From Sphingomonas insulae (lineage in GTDB: Bacteria > Pseudomonadota > Alphaproteobacteria > Sphingomonadales > Sphingomonadaceae), in NCBI RefSeq assembly GCF_010450875.1, contig NZ_CP048422.1:1171001-1235000 (forward strand): DNA of 64,000 nucleotides. Reading direction: 5' to 3'. Both the position numbers and the translations under genes were made by a program. The notes beneath the pieces were generated by a model. The model had not been told where the DNA came from and searched no databases. It saw only the letters and a list, made by a program, of their open reading frames with translations. How positions within the stretch are numbered: the stretch's first letter is position 1; each line of letters opens with the position of its first letter. Shown piece after piece: positions 1 through 8,462 of this stretch.

Positions 1-963
1 CGCGGCGGCGTCATCGCATCGCTGGTCGGCACGCGCGCGGTGATCGATCCCGATGATGCGGCGATGATCCACGGCTTCATCGTCAACAAATTCCGCGGCG
101 ACCTGTCGCTGTTCGACGATGGCCTGACGGCGATCGCGGACCGCACCGGCTGGCGCAGCGTCGGCGTGGTGCCGTGGCTGGCCGATGCCGCGCGCCTGCC
201 GGCCGAGGATGCGGTGGCGCTGGGGCGTGATGGGACGCGCGGCGGGGGTGCGCTGGTCGCGGTGCCGATGCTCTCGCGGATCGCCAATTTCGACGACATG
301 GACGCGCTGGCGCACGAACCCGGCATCCGGCTGGCGATGATCCCGCCCGGCCAGCCGATCCCGGGCGAGGCCGCCTGGGTGATATTGCCCGGTACCAAGG
401 CGACGATCCCCGACCTCGGCTTCCTGCGCGCGCAGGGCTGGGACGTCGACATCGCCGCGCACGTCCGTCGCGGCGGACGCGTGCTCGGCATCTGCGGCGG
501 GTACCAGATGCTCGGCCGCACCGTGTCCGATCCTGCGGGTATCGAGGGAGCGGCGGGGACGGTCGCCGGCCTCGGCCTGTTGCCGGTCGACACCGTGATC
601 GCCGCCGACAAGCGCACGCGCGCGGTGACCGGCACCTTCGCCTCCTCGGACACGGGCTTTGCCGGGTACGAGATCCACGCCGGCGTCACCCGCGTCGATC
701 TCGGCACGCCGCCGCTGTTGCGGATGGACGACGGCAGTGTCGATGGCGCGGTCGCGCGCGATGGCCGCATCGCTGGCTGCTACGTCCACGGCCTGTTCGA
801 CCGCGCCGACGCGCGCGCGCACCTGATCGCGCCGCTCGGCATCGCCTCGGACGGCTTCGACCGGCGCGAGGTGATCGACGCGGCGCTGGACGGCATCGCC
901 GCAACGCTGGAACGGGCACTCGACATCGACGCGCTGATCGCGCTGGCAAGGACCGCCGCATGA
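1..963 (+). CDS. cobQ: Cobyric acid synthase CobQ, C-terminal part (5' truncated by window)
   Basis: CobQ amidates four side chains of adenosyl-cobyrinic a,c-diamide to give cobyric acid, using glutamine and ATP. The reading frame is open from base 1, so the first codons belong to the gene and the GTG at 40 is not a real start. About 320 residues are present; the family is usually 480-500. Visible are the end of the dethiobiotin-synthetase-like ATPase domain (DDAAMIHGFIVNKFRGD) and the class I glutamine amidotransferase domain with nucleophile elbow GGRVLGICGGYQMLG and the later histidine in GCYVHGLFD. The stop overlaps the cobT start as ATGA, so translation is probably coupled. Confidence 0.95.
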   Translation, partial: RGGVIASLVGTRAVIDPDDAAMIHGFIVNKFRGDLSLFDDGLTAIADRTGWRSVGVVPWLADAARLPAEDAVALGRDGTRGGGALVAVPMLSRIANFDDMDALAHEPGIRLAMIPPGQPIPGEAAWVILPGTKATIPDLGFLRAQGWDVDIAAHVRRGGRVLGICGGYQMLGRTVSDPAGIEGAAGTVAGLGLLPVDTVIAADKRTRAVTGTFASSDTGFAGYEIHAGVTRVDLGTPPLLRMDDGSVDGAVARDGRIAGCYVHGLFDRADARAHLIAPLGIASDGFDRREVIDAALDGIAATLERALDIDALIALARTAA

Positions 964-1976
964 CCGAAACCGACGTCCGCAGCTATCTCGACGCCCTCGC
1001 CAAACCGCGTGGCAGCCTCGGCCGGCTGGAGGATATCGCCGTGCGGCTCGCCGTCACGCAGCGGCGGATCGATGCGCGCACCCGCCCGCGGCGGATCGTG
1101 CTGTTCGCCGGCGATCACGGCTGCGTCTCCGACGGCGTGTCGGCATGGCCCTCGGCGGTCACCGGCATGATGGTCGCGACGATCCTGGCTGGGCAGGCGA
1201 CCAGCAGCGCGCTCGCCCGCGCGCACGACTGCCCGTTGCGGCTGGTCGATGTCGGTGTGTTCGGCCCGCGGATCGCGGCGGCGCCGTCGTTCTTTCGCGA
1301 CGCGCGGATCGGTGATGGCACCGCCAGCCTCGCGCACGGCGCGGCGATGGATGTCGCCCGCTTCGACGCGGCGTGGCAGGTCGGCGCACAGGAAGCGGAT
1401 CGCGCCGCCGACGACGGCGCGGCGCTGCTGATCGCGGGCGAGATGGGGATCGGCAACACCACTCCCGCCGCCGCGCTCACCGCGCTGCTGACCGGCGTCG
1501 CCGCCGCCGAAGCCGTGGGCCGCGGGGCCGGGGCGGACGATGCGATGCTCGCGGTGAAGTCACAGATCGTCGCCGATGCGGTGGCGCGCGCGGCACCGTT
1601 GCTATCCACCGATCCGATGCGGGCGATCGCCATGATCGGCGGGTATGAGATCGCGGCGATCGCCGGCTTCTTTGCCCGCGGTGCCGCGCGGGGGGCGACG
1701 TTGCTCCTCGACGGCTATGTCGCGACCGCGGGGGCGCTGGTCGCCGAACGCCTTGCCCCCGGCACCGTCGCGGCGATGATCGCGGGCCATCGTTCCGCCG
1801 AGCCGGGCCATGCCGCCGCGCTCGCGCATCTTGGCCTCGATCCGCTGCTCGACTGGCACATGCGGCTGGGCGAGGGCAGCGGTGCGCTGGTCGCACTGCC
1901 GCTGCTCGATGCGGCGGCGGCGGTGCTCAACGATGTCGTCCGGCTCGACGCGATCGGCGCGGAGCGAGCGGACTGA
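960..1976 (+). CDS. cobT: Nicotinate-nucleotide--dimethylbenzimidazole phosphoribosyltransferase CobT
   Basis: CobT makes alpha-ribazole 5'-phosphate from nicotinate mononucleotide and 5,6-dimethylbenzimidazole, the lower-ligand precursor of cobalamin. The 338-residue protein has the family length. Recognisable signatures are KPRGSLGRLE near residue 15, the GDHG turn at 51-54, GEMGIGNTTPAAAL at 160-173 and the C-terminal LGEGSGA, whose glutamate (about residue 305) corresponds to the catalytic base of the Salmonella enzyme. It starts inside the cobQ stop (ATGA) and ends one base before cobS, so it is an internal gene of the cob operon. Confidence 0.96.
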   Translation: MTETDVRSYLDALAKPRGSLGRLEDIAVRLAVTQRRIDARTRPRRIVLFAGDHGCVSDGVSAWPSAVTGMMVATILAGQATSSALARAHDCPLRLVDVGVFGPRIAAAPSFFRDARIGDGTASLAHGAAMDVARFDAAWQVGAQEADRAADDGAALLIAGEMGIGNTTPAAALTALLTGVAAAEAVGRGAGADDAMLAVKSQIVADAVARAAPLLSTDPMRAIAMIGGYEIAAIAGFFARGAARGATLLLDGYVATAGALVAERLAPGTVAAMIAGHRSAEPGHAAALAHLGLDPLLDWHMRLGEGSGALVALPLLDAAAAVLNDVVRLDAIGAERAD

Positions 1977-1977
1977 C

Positions 1978-2745
1978 ATGGCGACCGCGCCGCCATGGGC
2001 GCCGCCGTTGCTGGCGTTGCAGTTCCTGACCCGCATACCGGTGCCGGCACTGGCGCGGCTGACGGCGGCGCAGGCGAGGGACGGCATGGCCCGCGCGATG
2101 GCGTGGCTGCCGCTGGTCGGTACGGCGATCGGCGCGGCGACCGCGAGCGTGTTCGTCGCGGCGGGCGCATGGTGGCCGCCGCTGATCGCGGCGCTGCTGG
2201 CGCTCGCGATCGAGGCGCTGCTGACCGGCGCCTTCCACGAAGATGCCGTCGCCGATTTCTGCGATGCGTTCGGCGGCACCGCCCGCGGCGATGCGGCGCT
2301 GCGCATCATGCGCGACAGCCGTATCGGCAGTTACGGCACGCTCGGCCTCGGCCTTGCCGTCGCGATGCGCGTCGCGGCGATCGTCGCGCTGCCGCCGGCG
2401 CTGGCGGTGGCGGCGATCGTCGGTGCGGCGACGCTGGCGCGCCTTGCCGCCGTGCTGCTCGCCGCCATCCTGCCCCCGGCGCAACCGGACGGTGCCGCGG
2501 CACGGATGGGCCGCGGCATGCCGCCACGCCGCGTCCTGCTCGGCGTGCTGTTGGCGATCCCCGGCCTGTTGCCGATCGCGCTGCTGCGCCCGACGGCGCT
2601 GCTGGGCGCGGGCATCGTGACGGCCCTGCTGCTCGGCTGGCTGACCCGGTTCCTGCGCGCGCGGATCGGCGGCAGCACCGGGGACTGCCTCGGCTTTGCG
2701 GCCTATATGGCGCAGCTGGCGCTGCTGCTCGCCGCGGTGGCATGA
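1978..2745 (+). CDS. cobS: Adenosylcobinamide-GDP ribazoletransferase (cobalamin synthase) CobS
   Basis: CobS joins adenosylcobinamide-GDP to alpha-ribazole (or its phosphate) at the inner membrane, the last main step of cobalamin assembly. The 255-residue protein starts at the ATG one base after the cobT stop; the same frame is open further upstream, but only as a shadow of cobT. Family marks are LLALQFLTRIPVP at the N-terminus, the acidic motif TGAFHEDAVADFCDAFGG (about 83-100, metal and substrate site) and DSRIGSYG shortly after, with several hydrophobic helices behind them. It overlaps the next gene by ATGA. Confidence 0.95.
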   Translation: MATAPPWAPPLLALQFLTRIPVPALARLTAAQARDGMARAMAWLPLVGTAIGAATASVFVAAGAWWPPLIAALLALAIEALLTGAFHEDAVADFCDAFGGTARGDAALRIMRDSRIGSYGTLGLGLAVAMRVAAIVALPPALAVAAIVGAATLARLAAVLLAAILPPAQPDGAAARMGRGMPPRRVLLGVLLAIPGLLPIALLRPTALLGAGIVTALLLGWLTRFLRARIGGSTGDCLGFAAYMAQLALLLAAVA

Positions 2746-3290
2746 CCGCGCGCGTCCTGATCGTCCGCCACACGCCGGTCGCCAGTTCATGGTCCGGCCG
2801 CTGCTACGGCCGTTCCGACATGGGTCTCAGCCGCGCCGGCACCGCCGCGATGCGCACGCTGGCGGACGAACTTGCAGCACAGTCCTTCGCGACGATCGTG
2901 CACTCCGGCGCGATCCGCACCCGCATCCTCGCCGAACGCATCGCCGCGCTCACCGGCCGTCCGATCACCGCCGACCCGCGCTGGCTGGAGCGCGACTTCG
3001 GCGCATGGGAGGGGCGCAGCTGGCATGCGATCTGGCACGAGACCGGTGATCTGATGGACCGGATGATGACCGACCCTGCCGGCTTTCACCCCGGCGGCGG
3101 CGAGAGCGGCCAGGACCTCGCCACCCGTGTCCGCGCCGCCTGGGATGCGCTGCCGACCGACACCGACACGCTGGTGGTCAGCCACGGCGGACCGATCGCT
3201 GCGATCCGCACCGTGCTGGCCGGCCGGTCGCTGGAGCGGATGATCGACGCCGTGCCGCCCTGCGGCAGCTGGCTTGTCCTGCCGCGCTAA
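2742..3290 (+). CDS. cobC: Alpha-ribazole phosphatase CobC-like (histidine phosphatase family)
   Basis: This 182-residue protein of the phosphoglycerate-mutase-like histidine phosphatase family probably dephosphorylates alpha-ribazole phosphate or adenosylcobalamin phosphate. The N-terminal motif is VRHTPV with the phospho-accepting histidine; the second half carries LVVSHGGPIAAIR with the second catalytic histidine, and ERDFGAWEGR sits between them. The ATG overlaps the cobS stop. The context after cobQ-cobT-cobS supports the cobalamin assignment; the fold alone would also fit other small phosphatases. It converges on the next gene with a 4-bp overlap. Confidence 0.88.
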   Translation: MTARVLIVRHTPVASSWSGRCYGRSDMGLSRAGTAAMRTLADELAAQSFATIVHSGAIRTRILAERIAALTGRPITADPRWLERDFGAWEGRSWHAIWHETGDLMDRMMTDPAGFHPGGGESGQDLATRVRAAWDALPTDTDTLVVSHGGPIAAIRTVLAGRSLERMIDAVPPCGSWLVLPR

Positions 3291-5266
3291 CGCACCACCC
3301 GCAGCCCGGCGGATTTGCCGCGCGGCTGATGCAGCAGTTCGTCCACCCGCGCGGCCAGGTCGATCTGGCGGAACGGCTTGGCCAGCCGCGGCACGTCGGC
3401 AGGCACGTCGGCACCGGTCGCGGCATAGCCGGTGATGAGCAGCGCCGGCAGCGCATGGCCGCTGTCGCGAAGCTCGCCGATCAGCGCGGCACCCGTCATC
3501 CCGGGCATCAGGTAATCGGTGACCAGCAGCTCGACGTCGACGCCGCCGCGGATCGCCGCCAGCGCCTGGCTGCCCGACGCGGCCTCGACCACCTGATAGC
3601 CGATGTCGCGCAGCATGTCGGCGGTCGCGGCGCGCACGATCTCCTCGTCGTCGACCAGCAGCACCTTGGCGGCGCGGCGGGCGGGCACGGGTTCGCTGCG
3701 CCGGTCGGCGGCGGCGCTCGGTTCGTCCTGCGTCACCGGCAGCCACAATTCCACCCGCGTGCCGCGTCCCGCCTCGCTCGCCAGCGTCAGCGTGCCGCCC
3801 GATTGCGCGGCCAGACCATGGATCATCGACAGGCCCAGCCCGGTGCCCTTGCCGACGCCCTTGGTCGAGAAGAACGGCTCGGTGGCGCGCGCCAGCGTCG
3901 CCTTGTCCATGCCGATACCGGTATCACCCGCCAGTATCCGCACATAGCGGCCGGCGGCGAGGCCCACCGCATTGCGATCCTCGACGCTGGCGGCGGCGAC
4001 GGTGATCGTCAGCTGCCCGCCGCCCGGCATCGCGTCGCGCGCGTTGATCGCCAGGTTGAGCAGCGCCAGTTCCAGCTGGTTGGGGTCGACCCGCGCCGGC
4101 GGCAGGCCGGCCGGCACTTCCAGCACCACCCGGATCGTCGGGCCGAGCGACCGGCGGATGAGGTCGGCCATGCCCTCGATCAGCGCGCCGATATCGACCG
4201 CCACCGGCTGCAACGCCTGCCGCCGGGCAAAGGCGAGCAGCCGCTGCGTCAGCGTCGCCGCCCGCTCCGCCGCTTGCAATGCGCCGTTGACCATCCGCTG
4301 GGTGCGCTCGTCATCCTTGTGGCGGCGGCGGACCAGGTCGAGGCTGCCGACGATTGGCGTCAGCAGGTTGTTGAAATCGTGCGCGACCCCGCCGGTCAGC
4401 TGGCCGACCGCGTCCATCTTCTGTGCCTGTGCCAGCTGCGCATCGGCCTCCTTGCGGACCGTGATGTCGGTCACCACGCCCGCCAGCCGTTCGGGCGTTC
4501 CGTCGGCGGCGTAGCGCGTTCGCCCCTTCTTGGTGATCCAGCGCCGGCTGCCGTCCGCGCCCTCGATCACGCATTCGACGTCGAAGCTGCCCGTCTGCGG
4601 TGCGGCGCGAAAGGCGGCGGCGACCGCTGCACGCTGCGCCGGGTCGACATGCGCCAGCATGCGTTCGACCGACCAGTGCGACTGCGGTTCGGCATAGCCG
4701 AAAATCTCGTCATGACGCAGACTGCGGCCGATCGTGCCGGTGGCAAGGTCGAGTTCCCAGCTGCCCATGCCCGCCGCCTCGAGCGCGAATTCCAGGGTGC
4801 TGCGCGCCGCCTCCAGTTCCGCGGTGCGCTGCGCCACCGCATCCTCCAGCGTCGCGGCGGCAGCACGCACCTCATATTGCCGCGCCCGCGCCTTGATCGC
4901 CGATCGCACCGCACCCAGCATCGCCTCGGCATGCAGCGGCCGTTCCAGCAGCACGACGTTGCCCATCGCGCCGATCCGCTCAGCCGCCTGCGCCGACCGG
5001 GGCGCGCGCCCGCCATTGGCCAGGATGACGAACGGCATGTCGGACCAGGTTGGCTGTGCCGCCACCCAGGCGACCAGTGCCGACCGGTCACCGGTCGCCA
5101 TCACCTCTTCGGTCATCAGCACCGCCGCGACCCGGCCCGACAGCCCCTCGACCAGCGCAGCGAGCGTCGGCACCACCCGCGCCGTCATGCCGCCGCGCTG
5201 CAGCAGGTCGGCGGCGACCGCGGCATCGCGTCCGCGCGGCGCCAGGATAAGGACGGTATCGTCCAT
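3287..5266 (-). CDS. Hybrid sensor histidine kinase (pseudo-receiver, PAS, HisKA/HATPase, receiver)
   Basis: A soluble 659-residue hybrid kinase with no transmembrane segment. Order of parts: an N-terminal receiver-like fold (about 1-125) in which the usual phospho-aspartate region reads AVLMTEEVMA and has no aspartate; a coiled linker; a PAS domain (about 155-275, ending VVTDITVRKEAD); a HisKA helix with GGVAHDFNN and phospho-accepting His296; an ATPase domain with N box NLAINARDAM, G1 box DTGIGM (448-453) and GTGLGLS; and a C-terminal receiver (534-645) with DD at 539-540 and phospho-Asp584 in TDYLMPGM. The ATG follows directly on the TAG stop of the KaiC-like gene, so the two are almost certainly co-translated. 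The signal and output are not evident. Confidence 0.93.
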   Translation of the reverse strand: MDDTVLILAPRGRDAAVAADLLQRGGMTARVVPTLAALVEGLSGRVAAVLMTEEVMATGDRSALVAWVAAQPTWSDMPFVILANGGRAPRSAQAAERIGAMGNVVLLERPLHAEAMLGAVRSAIKARARQYEVRAAAATLEDAVAQRTAELEAARSTLEFALEAAGMGSWELDLATGTIGRSLRHDEIFGYAEPQSHWSVERMLAHVDPAQRAAVAAAFRAAPQTGSFDVECVIEGADGSRRWITKKGRTRYAADGTPERLAGVVTDITVRKEADAQLAQAQKMDAVGQLTGGVAHDFNNLLTPIVGSLDLVRRRHKDDERTQRMVNGALQAAERAATLTQRLLAFARRQALQPVAVDIGALIEGMADLIRRSLGPTIRVVLEVPAGLPPARVDPNQLELALLNLAINARDAMPGGGQLTITVAAASVEDRNAVGLAAGRYVRILAGDTGIGMDKATLARATEPFFSTKGVGKGTGLGLSMIHGLAAQSGGTLTLASEAGRGTRVELWLPVTQDEPSAAADRRSEPVPARRAAKVLLVDDEEIVRAATADMLRDIGYQVVEAASGSQALAAIRGGVDVELLVTDYLMPGMTGAALIGELRDSGHALPALLITGYAATGADVPADVPRLAKPFRQIDLAARVDELLHQPRGKSAGLRVVR

Positions 5267-6817
5267 CTAGGCGGCCGACCCGACCCGTTCGTCGAGCGCC
5301 TCGGTGCGGCTGGAGAGCAGCGACCGGCCTTCGCCCGAGAAGGTCGGCACGCCGGTCAACACCCCCCGGAACTGGGCGAGCGGTTCGCCGAAGAACAGGC
5401 CCTGCGTGTCGATCCGGAATTCGCGGATCGTCCGTTCGTGCCGCGCGGTGCGCGTCTTGATGACCGAAATCGCCTGCCGCACCTCGCCGAACGCCTCGAA
5501 ATAGCGCAGCTGGACGGCGGTGTCGGCCAGATAGCTGAGATCGACGTCGGCGCGCACGTCGCCCATCACGCCATGCATGCCCAGGATCAGCAGCGTCACC
5601 ACGCCGCGCTGGCCGAGATAGGTGAGCAATTCATGCATCTGCAGGATCAGGAACTGCTCGCTCGGCATCGATTGCAGATACGCATTGAGGCTGTCGATCA
5701 CGATCGTGCCCGCCGCCTCCTCTTCGACCGCGCGGCGCACCGCCGCGGCGAATTCGCCGGGCGACAGTTCCGCCGGGTCGATCGCGCGCAGCGCCAGCTG
5801 GCCGTTCGCGATGAACGGCTGCAGGTGCATGCCCAGCGCCGCCGACCGCGCAAGTAGCGTCGGCGTCCGTTCGTCGAACAGGAAATATGCCGCCTTCTCG
5901 CCCCGTTGCAGCGCCGCATGGACGCATTGCAGCGTCGTCGTGGTCTTGCCGACGCCGGCCGGCCCGGTCAGCAGCGTCGCGGTGCCGACGACCAGCCCGC
6001 CACCGAGCAGCGCGTTGAGTTCGGACGATCCGGTCGACACGAACCGCAACTCGTGATCGACGCCATGTTCGGTCGCGACCAGCCGCGGATAGACGCACAG
6101 GCCGCCGCGCTCGATCTCGAAATCGTGATAGCCGCCGCGATAGCGCAGGCCGCGCATCTTCACGACGTGCATCCGGCGGCGTTGCGCGCCGAAGCCGGAC
6201 AGCGTCTGTTCCAGGCTGATGACGCCATGCGCGATGCTGTGCAGCTGCAGGTCGCTGCCGCTTGCGCTCTTGTCGTCCAGCACCAGCACGGTGCACTGCC
6301 GGGTGGAGAAGAAATGCTTGAGCGCCAGGATCTGGCGGCGATAGCGCACCGGGCTTTGCGCCAGCAGCCGCAATTCGGACAGGCTGTCGATGATGACGCG
6401 GGACGGGCGCAGTTCGTCCACCTTGGCCATGATCGCCCGCACGGTTTCGCCCAGCTCGACCTCGCTGGGATGCAGCAGCGTCTGCTCATGATCCTCGCCC
6501 AGGCCGTCCGCCGGCACCATTTCGAAGATGGTGATCGGGTCGAGCGACCAGCCATGCGTCGCCGCCACCGCGCGCAGTTCGACGTCGGTCTCCGCCAGCG
6601 TGATGTACAGGCCACTCTCGCCCGCGGCGGCGCCGGTCAGCAGGAAACCCAGCCCCAGCGTCGTCTTGCCGGTCCCCGGCGTCCCTTCGACCAGGTACAA
6701 TCGCTCCGGCGTCAACCCGCCGTTGAGGATGTCGTCGAGCCCGGCGATGCCGGTGGAAGCGATGTTCGATACCGGCTGCACGCGCTGTTGTGTCCTGACC
6801 CAAAGCCATTCGGCCAC
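5267..6817 (-). CDS. KaiC-like double-domain RecA-family ATPase
   Basis: A 516-residue protein of the KaiC/RadA-like family with two tandem RecA folds. P-loop 1 is GTPGTGKTT (45-53) and P-loop 2 is GPAGVGKTT (285-293); each domain begins with a KaiC-type phrase (STGIAGLDDILNGGL and STGSSELNALLGGGL). In the second domain the region matching the clock KaiC phosphorylation dyad Ser431-Thr432 reads DLSYLADT, i.e. Ser428-Tyr429, so clock-type autophosphorylation cannot be assumed. The GTG at 6817 has no clear ribosome binding site; a GTG at 6781 is preceded by AGGA at 11 bases and gives a start directly before the conserved region. No kaiA or kaiB lies nearby. The partner is probably the hybrid kinase immediately downstream. 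Confidence 0.92.
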   Translation of the reverse strand: MAEWLWVRTQQRVQPVSNIASTGIAGLDDILNGGLTPERLYLVEGTPGTGKTTLGLGFLLTGAAAGESGLYITLAETDVELRAVAATHGWSLDPITIFEMVPADGLGEDHEQTLLHPSEVELGETVRAIMAKVDELRPSRVIIDSLSELRLLAQSPVRYRRQILALKHFFSTRQCTVLVLDDKSASGSDLQLHSIAHGVISLEQTLSGFGAQRRRMHVVKMRGLRYRGGYHDFEIERGGLCVYPRLVATEHGVDHELRFVSTGSSELNALLGGGLVVGTATLLTGPAGVGKTTTTLQCVHAALQRGEKAAYFLFDERTPTLLARSAALGMHLQPFIANGQLALRAIDPAELSPGEFAAAVRRAVEEEAAGTIVIDSLNAYLQSMPSEQFLILQMHELLTYLGQRGVVTLLILGMHGVMGDVRADVDLSYLADTAVQLRYFEAFGEVRQAISVIKTRTARHERTIREFRIDTQGLFFGEPLAQFRGVLTGVPTFSGEGRSLLSSRTEALDERVGSAA

Positions 6818-6932
6818 ACGGCGTTACCCGGTTTGTGACGGCGGCGATAGCGTGACGATCATCGTGACCGCCCGACGTGGAATATTGTCCCCTTGACCTC
6901 GACCCGCTTTCGCGTGTGAGGACCAGGGCCCC
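6818..6932. promoter_or_regulatory. Divergent promoter region between kaiC-like operon and hsp70-like gene
   Basis: 115 bp separate the two divergent starts, so both promoters should lie here. I see no convincing -35/-10 pair. The region holds GAATATTGTCC at 6880-6890, an AT-rich 11-mer that recurs before the DUF4173 operon, and a GTGAC direct repeat around 6850-6870. An AGGA-like ribosome binding site (TGAGGACC) lies about 10 bases before the ATG at 6933. Confidence 0.4.
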
Positions 6933-8213
6933 ATGACCGATACCCCTTCCGCGCTTGGCCTCGACTTCGGCACGACCAATTCGGTCGCGGCGCTGGCCAG
7001 CGGCGATACCGCCGACCTCGTGATGCTCGATGCGCCGGATGGCCCCGATCCGGTGTTCCGCTCGGCGCTGTGCTTCTGGGAGGATGGCGGGGTGCACGCC
7101 GAAGCCGGACCATGGGCGATCGCCGAATATCTCGACTTTCCTGAGGGCAGCCGCTTCATCCAGTCGTTCAAGTCGGTCGCCGCCAGCGCCAGCTTCGAAT
7201 ATGCGACGGTGTTCGAACGGCGGATGCGGTTCGAGGATCTCGGCCGCCTGTTCGTGGCCAAGCTGGCGGCGCGGGCCGGCGGCGCGCTCGACGGGCGCGC
7301 GCGGCGCGTCGTCGTCGGTCGCCCCGTCGCCTTCGCCGGTGCCCGCCCGGACGAGGCGCTGGCGCGGACGCGCTACGATGCGGTGTTCGGCGCGCTGGGG
7401 GCAGAGGTGCATTACGTCTACGAACCGGTCGGCGCGGCGTTCAGCTATGCCGCCCGCCTGACCGGCGCCGCGACGATCCTGGTCGCCGACTTCGGCGGCG
7501 GTACCAGCGACTTTTCGGTGGTGCGCGTCGACGTGCCGGGCGCGGCGCGGCGCTGCACGCCGCTCGGCCATGCCGGCGTCGGCATCGCCGGCGACCGGTT
7601 CGACCAGCGCATCGTCGACCGGCTGGTGATGCCGCTGCTGGGCAAGGGCGGATCGTACCGCTCGTTCGACAAGGTGCTGGACATCCCCGGCGGCTATTTC
7701 GCCGATTTCGCGGACTGGTCCCGCCTTGCCCTGATGCGCAACCGCAAGACGCTGGCAGCGCTCGACACCCTGCGCAAATCTGCGCTTGATCCCGATGCGA
7801 TCGGGCGGATGATCGCGGTGATCGAACAGGAACTGGGCTACCGCCTGTATGACGCGGTCGGGCAGTTGAAGCGCGCGCTGTCGCAGGCCGAGGTGGCGCA
7901 GTTCCGGTTCGAGGGCGCCGGTCTCGCGATCGCGGCGGAGGTGACGCGGGCGCAGTTCGAAGCGTGGATCGCGCCGGACATCGCACGGATCGATGCCGCG
8001 GTGGACCAGGCGCTGGCGGCGGCGGGCGTGTCGGCCGGCGATATCGACCGCGTGTTCCTGACCGGCGGCACCTCGCTCACCCCGCGTATCCGCCGCCTGT
8101 TCGACGAACGCTTCGGCGCCGAACGCATCGCCACCGGAGGCGAACTCACCTCGATCGCGCACGGGCTGGCGCTGATCGGCATGCAGGACGACATCGCCGC
8201 CTGGGCGAGCTGA
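6933..8213 (+). CDS. Hsp70-family ATPase without substrate-binding domain (YegD-like)
   Basis: A 426-residue protein consisting of an actin-like Hsp70 nucleotide-binding domain only. Phosphate 1 motif is LGLDFGTTNS (8-17), phosphate 2 is VADFGGGTSD (184-193) and the adenosine motif is FLTGGTSLTP (about 375-384). The chain stops soon after the nucleotide domain, so the beta-sandwich and lid of DnaK are absent, as in YegD-type proteins. Its client or partner is not evident. It is divergent from the KaiC-like/hybrid-kinase pair, which may mean shared control but proves no functional link. Confidence 0.9.
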   Translation: MTDTPSALGLDFGTTNSVAALASGDTADLVMLDAPDGPDPVFRSALCFWEDGGVHAEAGPWAIAEYLDFPEGSRFIQSFKSVAASASFEYATVFERRMRFEDLGRLFVAKLAARAGGALDGRARRVVVGRPVAFAGARPDEALARTRYDAVFGALGAEVHYVYEPVGAAFSYAARLTGAATILVADFGGGTSDFSVVRVDVPGAARRCTPLGHAGVGIAGDRFDQRIVDRLVMPLLGKGGSYRSFDKVLDIPGGYFADFADWSRLALMRNRKTLAALDTLRKSALDPDAIGRMIAVIEQELGYRLYDAVGQLKRALSQAEVAQFRFEGAGLAIAAEVTRAQFEAWIAPDIARIDAAVDQALAAAGVSAGDIDRVFLTGGTSLTPRIRRLFDERFGAERIATGGELTSIAHGLALIGMQDDIAAWAS

Positions 8214-8346
8214 TGGACCGCCTTTGCGGCAAGCCCTTGGGACGTCGCGGCGAATGGCACCATGCTGTCCTACATCACGCAGACGGGCTAGCGACGCATC
8301 GACCGTCGGGATTGCGCCCACGCCACACCGAATCATGGCGCGAATG

Positions 8347-8370
8347 GAAACGATAGGCCCGGATCGTTTC
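8347..8370. terminator. Perfect 8-bp hairpin after hsp70-like gene, possible terminator
   Basis: GAAACGAT at 8347-8354 pairs perfectly with ATCGTTTC at 8363-8370 around an 8-base loop. It lies in the 249-bp gap between the hsp70-like gene and the exported hydrolase. There is no T tract after it, so it could equally be an operator or an mRNA hairpin. The rest of the gap shows nothing else I recognise. Confidence 0.3.
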
Positions 8371-8462
8371 GCCACGAGTGCCCACGTTGTTCATGTTGTT
8401 TAACTTGCGGTTGCGCTCGTCCCGCGCGTAGCATTGGGTCATCCTTTCTGTCGGAGATCGTC

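Noticed and set aside
1..3290. Cobalamin riboswitch for the cob operon
   Set aside because: The operon start is outside the window and no riboswitch core is seen inside.
3329..5857. 842-codon plus-strand open frame across the hybrid kinase and KaiC-like genes
   Set aside because: Histidine/arginine/glutamine-rich product typical of the antisense of GC-rich coding DNA; both minus-strand genes have clear family motifs.
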